From: Holosporaceae bacterium UBA3830 | Lineage (GTDB): Bacteria > Pseudomonadota > Alphaproteobacteria > UBA3830 | Direction of reading: 5' to 3' | DNA: 8,856 bases | NCBI GenBank assembly: GCA_002393025.1 | Contig: DGIE01000103.1 | Location: 1 to 8,856, forward strand | Shown here: piece by piece, positions 1 through 6,357 of the stretch | Numbering within the stretch: position 1 is the first letter of the stretch | How the letters are laid out: each line of letters begins with the position of its first letter | The notes under the pieces: model-generated | Databases searched by the model: none | Seen by the model: the letters and a program-made list of their open reading frames with translations, nothing else | Told to the model about the DNA's origin: nothing | Program-made: the position numbers and the translations under genes

Positions 1-202
1 AAAGTTAACATTCTATTAATTTAACTTTTTGTTAACCTTTTGCGCGCGACATGCCCTCTGGCCCGCCCTGGGTAAAATATCATAAAAAAGTTAAAAACCG
101 TTGAATTAACTTTTCGTTAACCTTTAATACACGACGTGCCCTCTGGCCCGCCCTGGATAAAATAGCACAGAAAGGTTAAAAAACGCTGAATTAACTATTC
201 GT
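1..202. repeat. Tandem direct repeat, 85-bp period, array continues off the left edge
   Basis: Two full units (31-115 and 116-200) are exactly 85 bp apart and, counted by eye, identical at about 71 of 85 positions; most differences are transitions. A partial, more diverged unit occupies 1-30 with one 1-bp indel, and a further GTTAAC begins at 201. Each unit holds GTTAACCTTT, then the GC-rich core TGCCCTCTGGCCCGCCCTGG (52-71 and 137-156, unchanged), then an AT-rich part ending in a TTAA-N7-TTAAC box. I see no open reading frame in it, and it fills all the space downstream of addB. A degenerate version lies at 7921-8050. Function unknown; an array of protein-binding sites or the subterminal part of a mobile element are the best guesses. 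Confidence 0.9.
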
Positions 203-206
203 TAAC
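21..206. promoter_or_regulatory. Three CtrA-type TTAA-N7-TTAAC boxes spaced 85 bp apart
   Basis: Exact TTAA-N7-TTAAC matches occur at 21-36, 106-121 and 191-206, with spacers CTTTTTG, CTTTTCG and CTATTCG. A further TTAA-N7-TTAA lies at 5-19. This is the full consensus recognised by the alphaproteobacterial response regulator CtrA, which controls cell-cycle promoters and, in Caulobacter, silences the replication origin. The pattern is directly visible; binding by CtrA is inferred. TTAA is common in AT-rich DNA, but retention of the exact spacing in three otherwise diverging repeats argues against chance. No convincing -10 sits at a useful distance downstream, so a promoter role is less likely than a structural or replication role. 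Confidence 0.5.
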
Positions 207-241
207 TTTTGTGTGCTTTTGATATGCGATTGTCTATATCA
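203..241 (+). repeat. Terminal ~37-bp dispersed repeat, copy A
   Basis: This stretch contains GCGATTGTCTATA (226-238). It matches the reverse complement of 6140-6179 with only a 1-bp difference in a T run, and matches 8081-8117 in direct orientation with two substitutions plus that indel. It closes the 85-bp array, and its outer edge meets the addB stop codon (239-241 on the minus strand); the shared match with the 6140 copy runs through that stop codon. It may be the right-hand end of a mobile unit lying to the left of the window. Confidence 0.85.
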
Positions 242-2947
242 CGAAAACTCTTTTACACGGGCAAGTTGCATATAAAATTTATTATATTTGTCGCTCAGGT
301 TAACTTCATAGGGACTTTCAAGAATGAGATAATTTTTCAAAATCTCCTCTATTTTTTCAAGAACATTATCGCAAATTAATGTCGTATCTTCCCTTGTCTT
401 AGAGACATATACTATACGTTTTTCCCTTGGTTTCATCTGCCAAAAACTCATAGATTCAACATTGGTTTTTCCTAATTTAAAACCATTTTTTTCAGCAATC
501 AAAGTTTCAACCGGTAGCTGAATTTTTTCTCCGTCCTTCACTTTTTTTAAGCTGGGTATTTCTCCGGTTTTATAATCAATAACAGAAATATTTCCGTTAG
601 AATCAAGTTCAAGACGATCCGCCTTCGAAGCTATATTGACCGAAACATTTTTATCTCCATGAAAAATTTTCAGATTTATTTTTCCTTCAATTTCAGAAAA
701 ATTTTTCGCATGACTATTAAAATTATCTATAAAAAATTTCAAAATCGAATCAACATTGAAATACCAAAGTCCTAAATGTTCCGAATTCACGAACTTTTCC
801 CTGCAAACTTTCTCAAATAAATACCTTAGAGTGGAAAATTTGTTATTACGAATGCGTTTTTTCGCAAAATCATCAAAAATTTTGTGTATCAAATTTCCTT
901 TTAAATTTTTTCTTGAATTAACCGGATCAAACTGCTTCAAACGCAAGATTTTCTTTGCATAATAAACATAAGGATTGCTGATCAACAAATCTAAATCCGA
1001 AACCCAAAAGGTTGTGGGACGAAAATCCATCGCCGGAGACGGAGCGCAAAAACGGAGTGGCGAAAATTTTGATGGAGATTTTATTTTTTTGATCAATTTT
1101 TCGAGGATAACATTTTGTTTTAATTCACAATTTTTTAATCGGCTGTAACATTGTGTCTGCTCGCCGTTTTCTGTAAGAGGTCGAGTCACGATAACGTTTT
1201 GCTTGTTAATCAATTTTTCCCAGACACATGAATAAAATCTGTTACGCTCGTCAACGGTGTTAATTTCCAGTTGACGCAGCATAGAATCACTCATCCAAAA
1301 ATCGCTGGAACCGGAGGATTGCCATGAATTTTCGTTCGCTCCGCAAATGACAATCACATCCGCATCAATAAGCTGCGATTCAAGTATTCCTAAAATCACT
1401 ACTCCTTCAGTGTAATTGGTATTTTTACGCAAAGAATTATTCAAAAAATGATTCTTCAAAAAAATACAAAATTCAGAAAGAGAAATATTTGCAAAATCCT
1501 GCTGTTGCAAAATTTCTGTAAATTCCTCGGACAAAGAACTATCTACTAGATTTATAAAATCTGAAAAATATTTCAACCAAAAATTAAAATCAGCTCTTTC
1601 CGGAAATTTTGAAAAATTCCTTAAGCGACCGACAAATTCCGAAAGAATTTCAGGAAACAATTGTGTCACACGTTTCTCGGATTTGTCGGAAATGCACATG
1701 CGATCAAAAAGTCCGACCAAATTAGAGACATCGGATGTCTCGTCGCAAATGTCTTCTGAAAATTTTTTCTTGTCAGATTCAACGAGAAAAGGTGTTCGAG
1801 CACCTTCACCGTAGTTTCTATCATGGGAAAGCTTTTTCGCACTCTCAGAGGCTTTAAATTCGGTTTTAGAAAAATCTGTCTCTTTTTCGGGCCAAAATAA
1901 TGAAAAAGTTTGAAAGAAATTTTGAGGATAATCTTCTTTTTTTCGCAAAAAATCCTCTAGATCAAAGACGTAATTTTTTATGGAATTGTTAAATTTCATT
2001 AGGTTAATGACGTCAGCATTTTGGAACCCGTGTTCGATCACCGAAATAATTTGAGAAACTATCTGCCCAAACAAAGTACGATGCAGAGCCACTCCTGAAG
2101 AGTCATCCGCGATTATATTCCACTTCAGCAGTTCTGTTTTAATTTTTTGGGTCAGCGCAAGATTGGAAGAAACGATCAAAACCGAACTGTTCTCCGCTAA
2201 CTTTTCTCTCGTAATTAAAGCAACCGCAAGCGCTTCATCAGAGAGATTTGCCAACTCAAGAATTTTTCTATCCGTGGGAAAATTCTGCTTTCTCGGTTGG
2301 TTCACAATTTCCAGCTGATCCCATCTCTCTCTGAATAGTTCGCTTATTTTCTTAAAGTTATCCCCAAATTTGTTTTCCAGTCCGCTGACCACAATAAATC
2401 CGAAATCTAAAGCCTGAAAATACAAGCGCCTGTTGTAAAAATTGTCTTCCAACAAACCTGCAACAACAATTTTCTCACGGGCACTTGATGAAAAAAAGTC
2501 ATCTATTTTTGTTTCAAGACTGTCTTTAAGTTCTGAAATTTCCGAATTTTCTAAAACTTGATCTAAAATCAGCAGAGTATTTTTCCAGTTTTCGTTAAAT
2601 TTTTCGGGAATCATTAGTTTTCGGTAGTCTGCGCGATTAAAAATCAAATTTCGGATTAATGTGGCGAGGCTCTCAGACAAATCGAACAATGTACTGAACG
2701 GTATGGAACATGTATTGTCTCGCAAAAACTTCAATAAAATAAATCTGATATCGGGAAAATTTAAAAAATCAGAAATCGAAATTATCTCAGGAGCAACACA
2801 ATTAAATTTGGAAATTTCGCGTTTAAACGCGCGGCAACTTCGATTATTCGGCAGAAAAACTTTCGTTACTCCCTTTTCCGCCGAGATAATCTGAGCCAAT
2901 TCTTGAAAAAAATTGCATTCCAATGGAATATTATAAATCTTCGACAT
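239..2947 (-). CDS. addB: Double-strand break repair protein AddB, alphaproteobacterial type
   Basis: AddB is the helicase-like and nuclease subunit that works with AddA to process DNA double-strand ends for recombination in the cytoplasm. The 902-residue product is somewhat shorter than family members of about 1000. The N-terminus has the family-typical stretch KVFLPNNRSCRAFKREI (29-45), and no Walker A motif is seen, as expected for the inactive helicase fold of AddB. The C-terminal PD-(D/E)XK nuclease of the RecB type begins near F647: GNLIH with H688, then D777, D791-Y-K793-T-G, and Q810. The start overlaps rsmG by 17 bp and has no clear ribosome binding site (AATATAGAAA before ATG), suggesting translational coupling. 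addA does not follow, because the repeat array starts at the stop codon. Residues 378-408 cover two DNA palindromes and may be a small in-frame insertion. Confidence 0.9.
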   Translation of the reverse strand: MSKIYNIPLECNFFQELAQIISAEKGVTKVFLPNNRSCRAFKREISKFNCVAPEIISISDFLNFPDIRFILLKFLRDNTCSIPFSTLFDLSESLATLIRNLIFNRADYRKLMIPEKFNENWKNTLLILDQVLENSEISELKDSLETKIDDFFSSSAREKIVVAGLLEDNFYNRRLYFQALDFGFIVVSGLENKFGDNFKKISELFRERWDQLEIVNQPRKQNFPTDRKILELANLSDEALAVALITREKLAENSSVLIVSSNLALTQKIKTELLKWNIIADDSSGVALHRTLFGQIVSQIISVIEHGFQNADVINLMKFNNSIKNYVFDLEDFLRKKEDYPQNFFQTFSLFWPEKETDFSKTEFKASESAKKLSHDRNYGEGARTPFLVESDKKKFSEDICDETSDVSNLVGLFDRMCISDKSEKRVTQLFPEILSEFVGRLRNFSKFPERADFNFWLKYFSDFINLVDSSLSEEFTEILQQQDFANISLSEFCIFLKNHFLNNSLRKNTNYTEGVVILGILESQLIDADVIVICGANENSWQSSGSSDFWMSDSMLRQLEINTVDERNRFYSCVWEKLINKQNVIVTRPLTENGEQTQCYSRLKNCELKQNVILEKLIKKIKSPSKFSPLRFCAPSPAMDFRPTTFWVSDLDLLISNPYVYYAKKILRLKQFDPVNSRKNLKGNLIHKIFDDFAKKRIRNNKFSTLRYLFEKVCREKFVNSEHLGLWYFNVDSILKFFIDNFNSHAKNFSEIEGKINLKIFHGDKNVSVNIASKADRLELDSNGNISVIDYKTGEIPSLKKVKDGEKIQLPVETLIAEKNGFKLGKTNVESMSFWQMKPREKRIVYVSKTREDTTLICDNVLEKIEEILKNYLILESPYEVNLSDKYNKFYMQLARVKEFS
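1725..1806. repeat. Pair of palindromes inside addB, possible inserted palindromic element
   Basis: GAGACATCGGATGTCTC (1725-1741) is a perfect 8-bp inverted repeat around one central base. AAGGTGTTCGAGCACCTT (1789-1806) is an 18-bp palindrome with one G-T pair. Both lie in the middle of addB, where the encoded residues (about 378-408, including NYGEGARTPFLVE) look polar and poorly conserved compared with the flanks. Rickettsiales carry small palindromic elements inserted in frame into genes; this could be a comparable element, but the family is not identified. Confidence 0.4.
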
Positions 2948-3590
2948 TTTCTATATTATATACTACAACGATACGTCCTGATTCATCTGTTACACTGTTA
3001 AAAATTTTGTAATCAAATCGAAAAATCTTCGAAGCGTCTTTTATTTCCTGCTCGACTTTTTTTCCCTTCAGGAATACTCCGTAGTTTGAATATTTTTTCG
3101 CGAATCCAATCAGCACTTTCAATTCCGCAAACCCTCTGGCGGTAACGGTATCAAAATTGCCTTCAACGTTTTCGATGCGATCCGAGATAATTTCGACTTT
3201 TGTTGAGGTTTGGCGGGCGACTTCTGACAAAAACGTCATTTTTCGTTGATCCGAATCCACGCAGGTAACATTAAAATTCTCATTAATACCGAATTGTTTC
3301 AAAAATTCGATTTCATTACTGACAATGGCAAGCACCATCCCCGGAAATCCTCCGCCAGAGCCTATATCCAAAACAGTTCTACCTTTCAAAAACGGAATGA
3401 TTTGCAAACTGTCTTCCATATGCCTGATCCAGATATTCTTTAATGTTCCACGTGAAACCAAATTAACAGCACGCTGCCACTTTATAAGAAGATCTTTGTA
3501 AATTTTTAAATTGTTTTGAATTCGATTCGGAAAATGTTCCACGTGAAACAGATCTCGACAACCTAAAAATTGTTCCACGTGAAACATCAT
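2931..3590 (-). CDS. rsmG: 16S rRNA (guanine-527-N7)-methyltransferase RsmG (GidB)
   Basis: RsmG uses S-adenosylmethionine to methylate N7 of G527 in 16S rRNA of the small ribosomal subunit. The 219-residue protein has the conserved NLVSRGTLKNIWIRHMEDSLQ block (43-63), the glycine-rich SAM loop LDIGSGGGFPG (74-84), the acidic VDSDQRK strand end (111-117) and TARGFAEL (150-157). A segment of about 15 residues (91-106) appears longer than usual. The first ~20 residues are unusual: MFHVEQF and LFHVEHF are translations of parS-type DNA sites, so this N-terminus is probably shaped by DNA function. Two consecutive ATGs (3588 and 3585) could start the protein; no strong ribosome binding site is visible, and only 3 bp separate it from trxA, so coupled translation is likely. 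Its end overlaps addB. Confidence 0.95.
   Translation of the reverse strand: MMFHVEQFLGCRDLFHVEHFPNRIQNNLKIYKDLLIKWQRAVNLVSRGTLKNIWIRHMEDSLQIIPFLKGRTVLDIGSGGGFPGMVLAIVSNEIEFLKQFGINENFNVTCVDSDQRKMTFLSEVARQTSTKVEIISDRIENVEGNFDTVTARGFAELKVLIGFAKKYSNYGVFLKGKKVEQEIKDASKIFRFDYKIFNSVTDESGRIVVVYNIENVEDL
3444..3459. other. parS-type centromere site 1 (15 of 16)
   Basis: TGTTCCACGTGAAACC differs from the chromosomal parS consensus TGTTNCACGTGAAACA only at the last base. It lies in rsmG where the conserved NLVSRGTL motif is encoded, so protein and DNA functions share the sequence. parS is bound by the ParB clamp for chromosome segregation. Confidence 0.75.
3535..3550. other. parS-type centromere site 2 (exact)
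   Basis: TGTTCCACGTGAAACA matches the parS consensus exactly. It lies 91 bp from site 1 and 36 bp from site 3, in the same orientation, and encodes LFHVEH in rsmG. Confidence 0.88.
3571..3586. other. parS-type centromere site 3 (exact)
   Basis: TGTTCCACGTGAAACA, an exact parS consensus, begins within two bases of the rsmG initiation codon and encodes MFHVEQ. With sites 1 and 2 it forms a cluster inside 143 bp. In alphaproteobacteria parS clusters lie near the origin, often close to gidB-parAB, so the window is probably origin-proximal. Confidence 0.88.
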
Positions 3591-3593
3591 AAA

Positions 3594-3899
3594 TTACTGA
3601 TGACTCTTAATCCAGTCGGTAAGACGGGCTTTTGAGGCAGCACCGACGTTCTCTGCCACTTTTTCCCCATTCTTAAATACCATCACGGTCGGGATGCTCA
3701 TTATCTCGTACTTTGCCGCAATATTCGGAGATTCGTCAATATTAACTTGCATAATTTCGATCCCCAACTGCTTTTCGATCGACTCCAAAAAAGGGCCAAT
3801 CATGCGACACGGACCGCACCAATCGGCAGAAAAGTCTACAATCGCAAAATCTTTGTCCAAAACATCTGCCTGAAAATTCTCTTCATTTGTCTTTAACAT
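3594..3899 (-). CDS. trxA: Thioredoxin
   Basis: A single thioredoxin domain of 101 residues, close to the usual length. It keeps the redox active site WCGPC (27-31), the buried aspartate D22 and the cis-proline in SIPTVMVFKNGE (P70). It reduces protein disulfides in the cytoplasm with electrons from thioredoxin reductase; no signal peptide is present, so an exported variant is unlikely. The ribosome binding site is strong (GAGGGGG about 6 bases before ATG) and sits in the 12-bp gap after murA. trxA commonly neighbours addAB in alphaproteobacteria; here it is separated from addB by rsmG. Confidence 0.95.
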   Translation of the reverse strand: MLKTNEENFQADVLDKDFAIVDFSADWCGPCRMIGPFLESIEKQLGIEIMQVNIDESPNIAAKYEIMSIPTVMVFKNGEKVAENVGAASKARLTDWIKSHQ

Positions 3900-3911
3900 T
3901 TCTACCCCCTC

Positions 3912-5183
3912 TTATTTTATCCTATCCACTCTTACACCACAATCAGCAAGCTTCTTCTCGGCAAAACAATAACCTCTGTCCAAATGGTACACTCTGTCAA
4001 CAACAGTATCCCCCTCAGCAGCGAGTCCCGCCAAAACCAAACTGAATGATGCTCTTAGATCCGTTGCCATCACAGGAGCTCCGACCAAATGATCTACCCC
4101 ATGAACCGTTGCTTGCGATCCGGAAACCGAAATATTCGCCCCCATACGAGCTAACTCCGCAACGTGCATAAATCGGTTCTCCCAAACTGTCTCATCAATG
4201 ACGGATCTTCCACTTGCTAAACAAAGCAAAGCCATGGTCTGCGCCTGCAAATCTGTCGGAAAGTCAGGAAAAGGAGCAGTCCGGAAATCAATCGGACGAA
4301 TCTCTCCTGCGTATTTTGCACGAAGACCATTTGGAATATCCTCAAATATCAACGAACATTCTTCCATTTTTTCAATAAAAGTCGGCAGCAATTTTCTAAA
4401 GTCCCCTCCGATCAAATCCACTTGACCTTTAGTAATTGCCGCTGCTATGGCATAGGTTCCCGCCTCGATACGATCTACCAGCACAGAGTGTTCGGCACGA
4501 TGCAACCTGGGAACCCCTACTACCCTGATCTCCGACGTACCTTGCCCTTCAATTTTTGCACCCATTTTAATTAAACAGTTTGCAAGATCAACAATCTCAG
4601 GTTCTCGCGCTGCATTTTTCAAGACGGTCTCTCCGTCAGCCATTACAGCGGCCATCAGCAGATTTTCTGTTCCGGTCACGGTTGAAATCGGGAATTCAAA
4701 TTCCGCCCCCTTCAATCCGGATTTTGCCTCGGCATAAACGTACCCATCCCTGAGATCAACCTGCGCACCCATCGCCTTCAATCCCTTCAGATGCAAATCA
4801 ATCGGACGCACGCCAATTGCACACCCTCCCGGCAGTGAAACACTGCAATGACCGTATCTTGCCAACAATGGTCCCAGTACCAAAATGGAGGCTCTCATTT
4901 TTTTCACTATTGCATAAGGTGCTGTAAAATTATTAATTGAATCCGTTTTGCAAATCACCGTTTCGGAGTAATCTTTGTTCGAACTTACACTACATTCAAC
5001 ACCAAGAGTTTCCAGCAAGGACAGCATAGTAGATACATCTGAAAGGGGCGGCACATTTCTCAGAGTTAAGCCTTCTTCAGACAAAATTGACGCCGTCAAA
5101 AGCGGCAAAGCGGAATTTTTCGCTCCCGAAATTTGAACACTACCGTTAACTCGCTGACCTCCGTAAACTCGGATTTTTTCCAT
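3912..5183 (-). CDS. murA: UDP-N-acetylglucosamine 1-carboxyvinyltransferase MurA
   Basis: MurA transfers enolpyruvate from PEP to UDP-GlcNAc, the first committed cytoplasmic step of peptidoglycan synthesis, so the organism probably makes cell wall precursors. I place the start at the ATG at 5181-5183: it gives the standard MEKIRVYGGQRVNGSVQISG N-terminus and follows GGAG 8 bases upstream. An ATG at 5249 would add 22 atypical residues. From this start the protein has 423 residues, with K22-N23 in GAKNSALP, the PEP-binding catalytic C121 in PGGCAIGVRP (the fosfomycin target; a sensitive-type Cys rather than Asp), the PTDLQAQ loop with D311, and TDLRAS with R377. It is the first gene of the operon. 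Confidence 0.96.
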   Translation of the reverse strand: MEKIRVYGGQRVNGSVQISGAKNSALPLLTASILSEEGLTLRNVPPLSDVSTMLSLLETLGVECSVSSNKDYSETVICKTDSINNFTAPYAIVKKMRASILVLGPLLARYGHCSVSLPGGCAIGVRPIDLHLKGLKAMGAQVDLRDGYVYAEAKSGLKGAEFEFPISTVTGTENLLMAAVMADGETVLKNAAREPEIVDLANCLIKMGAKIEGQGTSEIRVVGVPRLHRAEHSVLVDRIEAGTYAIAAAITKGQVDLIGGDFRKLLPTFIEKMEECSLIFEDIPNGLRAKYAGEIRPIDFRTAPFPDFPTDLQAQTMALLCLASGRSVIDETVWENRFMHVAELARMGANISVSGSQATVHGVDHLVGAPVMATDLRASFSLVLAGLAAEGDTVVDRVYHLDRGYCFAEKKLADCGVRVDRIK

Positions 5184-5272
5184 CAGTTCGCTCCAAAATA
5201 CGAGAAGAGAGTACCATATAAAATCTCGAGTTTTCAAGGAAGGAAACAAATATTATTAAAGTTTTCAGAAAA

Positions 5273-5281
5273 ATTATAACA
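5273..5281 (-). promoter_or_regulatory. Probable extended -10 promoter of the murA operon
   Basis: On the minus strand this reads TGTTATAAT, a full TGn-TATAAT extended -10 element, about 90 bases before the murA start. No good -35 hexamer stands at 16-18 bp, which an extended -10 can tolerate. It is the only strong sigma-70-like signal I see in the gap before the operon. Confidence 0.4.
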
Positions 5282-5284
5282 AGA

Positions 5285-5315
5285 GGCTGAAACTTGTACT
5301 CTCAAACTTACAGCC
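5285..5315 (-). terminator. Weak hairpin, possible terminator of the exported-protein gene
   Basis: GGCTG and CAGCC form a 5-bp GC-rich stem closing a 21-base loop that holds a further TTG/CAA pairing; on the minus strand a T-rich stretch ending in TTTTT follows. It lies about 80 bp downstream of the 5396 stop and just upstream of the likely murA promoter, where a terminator is expected. The stem is short, so this is tentative. The rest of the 5184-5395 gap is plain AT-rich DNA. Confidence 0.25.
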
Positions 5316-5395
5316 AAATATTTTACAAAAATTCAAAAATAACAAATTTGATTTGTATTTCTTAAATCAGTTCAAAATTTTCCCTTCAAAAAATA

Positions 5396-5932
5396 CTACA
5401 ATTTTGCTTTTCTTTGAGCCTTTCGCAACAACAAAAAACTACTTACAGCTTCCCTTTTTGCTCTTTCTATATTTTTTTCCGACTCCTTCACTTGATGTTC
5501 CAAAAATTGAAGTTCTCGTCGACATCTTTCGATATTCATCCCCAGAGCCATTGCTTGAGCGCGAGTATGATTTCGGGATTGGCGCCATATGAGCACATTT
5601 CTCACCGAAGACAAGAACAAACAGCGAGCTTTAGTCACTTCTTCTCCCTCGTGATGTAACGAAGTACCCTGCCGAGCTATCTCCCCGCGACATAAGTTGA
5701 GAAGTTGCTCCGCAGCAATGGTCTCTTCGGTCGCTTCATTACTTCCCCCCCTAAACAATTGTTCTTGAGATCTTGAAAAAATAACCTTACTTTTTCTTCG
5801 TGAGTTTTTGTTCACAGGATACAAGCAAGGCTTGCTCGCATTATCCGTATATTCTCGAGGATCCACAGCCTCGGACACATCTGAAAAAACACCGGCAATT
5901 ACACATCCCGCAATGAATAATTTAAATCTCAT
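5396..5932 (-). CDS. Small exported protein of unknown function with a helical C-terminus
   Basis: I do not recognise the family. The ATG at 5930-5932 is chosen because AGAGGGAG lies just upstream and because it begins a clear signal peptide: MRFK, then a hydrophobic core LFIAGCVIAGVF, with a likely cleavage after SEA (residue ~22). An upstream in-frame ATG at 5971 would put 13 polar residues in front of it. IAGC at residues 7-10 looks like a lipobox, but the preceding hydrophobic stretch is too short, so a lipoprotein is less likely. The mature part (~156 residues) starts basic (NKNSRRKSK) and is rich in Glu, Arg and Gln. Residues ~125-178 form a probable amphipathic helix or coiled coil ending in a very basic tail. 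It is transcribed away from the ankyrin gene. It could be a periplasmic or secreted host-interaction protein, but that is only a guess. Confidence 0.65.
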   Translation of the reverse strand: MRFKLFIAGCVIAGVFSDVSEAVDPREYTDNASKPCLYPVNKNSRRKSKVIFSRSQEQLFRGGSNEATEETIAAEQLLNLCRGEIARQGTSLHHEGEEVTKARCLFLSSVRNVLIWRQSRNHTRAQAMALGMNIERCRRELQFLEHQVKESEKNIERAKREAVSSFLLLRKAQRKAKL

Positions 5933-6067
5933 TATTTTCTCCCTCTTCTGAGATGTCAGAGATACAGTCACCTTTCATTGTTCCTGCCATACTTACCAAT
6001 GACTCATACAGTCCAGAGCAACAAGACGTCAGCAACAACAAAACGGTTCAAAATCCCGTTGGCGAGG

Positions 6068-6109
6068 ATGATATCATACGAAGAAGATATTGGTAAAGTA
6101 AATACTTTA
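6068..6109. promoter_or_regulatory. Two adjacent palindromes, candidate operator
   Basis: ATGATATCAT (6068-6077) is a perfect 10-bp palindrome. TAAAGTAAATACTTTA (6094-6109) is a perfect 7-bp inverted repeat around AA. Their centres lie about 29 bp apart, close to three helical turns, between divergent genes that both encode exported proteins. That is a plausible position for a dimeric regulator, but AT-rich DNA produces such patterns by chance. Confidence 0.25.
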
Positions 6110-6139
6110 AATTGTAAGCATTTGTGCCGCATTTTTCAC

Positions 6140-6179
6140 TGATATAGACAATCGCATATCAAAAGCACACAAAAAGTTA
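6140..6179 (-). repeat. Terminal ~37-bp dispersed repeat, copy B (inverted), left end of candidate element
   Basis: The reverse complement of this stretch carries GCGATTGTCTATATCA and matches copy A at 203-241 with one indel. Against copy C at 8081-8117 it is an inverted match of 35 of 37 positions. TATA (6143-6146) is the outer edge of the match to copy C. Confidence 0.85.
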
Positions 6180-6265
6180 GAATTACTTTGATTTTTCAGT
6201 AGATTAGTGAATTTTTAACTTGCACACTGTTGTGAGGATGTTTTTTTGACTTGTACAATTTTATC

Positions 6266-6294
6266 TTGAATATTTTTTTTGCACAATTTATAAA
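6266..6294 (+). promoter_or_regulatory. Probable sigma-70-type promoter of the ankyrin/dsRBD gene
   Basis: TTGAAT (6266-6271) and TATAAA (6289-6294) are separated by 17 bp, about 65 bases before the start codon. An alternative -35, TTGACT, lies at 6246-6251 but its partner spacing is poor. The surrounding DNA is extremely AT-rich, which raises the chance of false matches. Confidence 0.35.
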
Positions 6295-6357
6295 AAAAAA
6301 TTTACAAATAATTAATTTTGGTATATCCTGATGAAACATTTGAGAGGAGTTAAAGTA

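Larger units (their letters stand above)
5933..6357. other. Divergent intergenic region between two exported-protein genes
   Basis: This stretch has no credible coding region. It holds the upstream region of the minus-strand exported gene, two palindromes (6068-6077 and 6094-6109), a small inverted repeat AACGG/CCGTT at 6042-6060, the inverted copy of the dispersed ~37-bp repeat (6140-6179) and, from about 6180, very AT-rich DNA with the probable promoter of the ankyrin gene. I find no clear promoter for the minus-strand gene. Confidence 0.7.

Noticed and set aside
1..241. Left array as a CRISPR
   Set aside because: The period is 85 bp and the whole unit is repeated, with no short repeat separated by unrelated spacers of constant size.
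2359..2368. DnaA-box-like TTATCCCCA
   Set aside because: A single near match inside the addB coding sequence with no cluster and no AT-rich unwinding region; expected by chance.
5184..5249. 22-residue N-terminal extension of MurA from the ATG at 5249
   Set aside because: The extension is atypical for MurA, and the ATG at 5183 has a good ribosome binding site and gives the canonical N-terminus.
6042..6063. A tRNA 3'-end-like string (GGTTCAAAATCCCG) that could mark an integration site
   Set aside because: The T-arm would need a 9-base loop, no acceptor or anticodon arm can be built from the upstream 70 bases, and no CCA follows. It is better read as a small inverted repeat AACGG/CCGTT.
6331..6357. 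Earlier start of the ankyrin/dsRBD protein at 6331
   Set aside because: There is no ribosome binding site, and it would put nine residues in front of a standard signal peptide start preceded by AGGAG.
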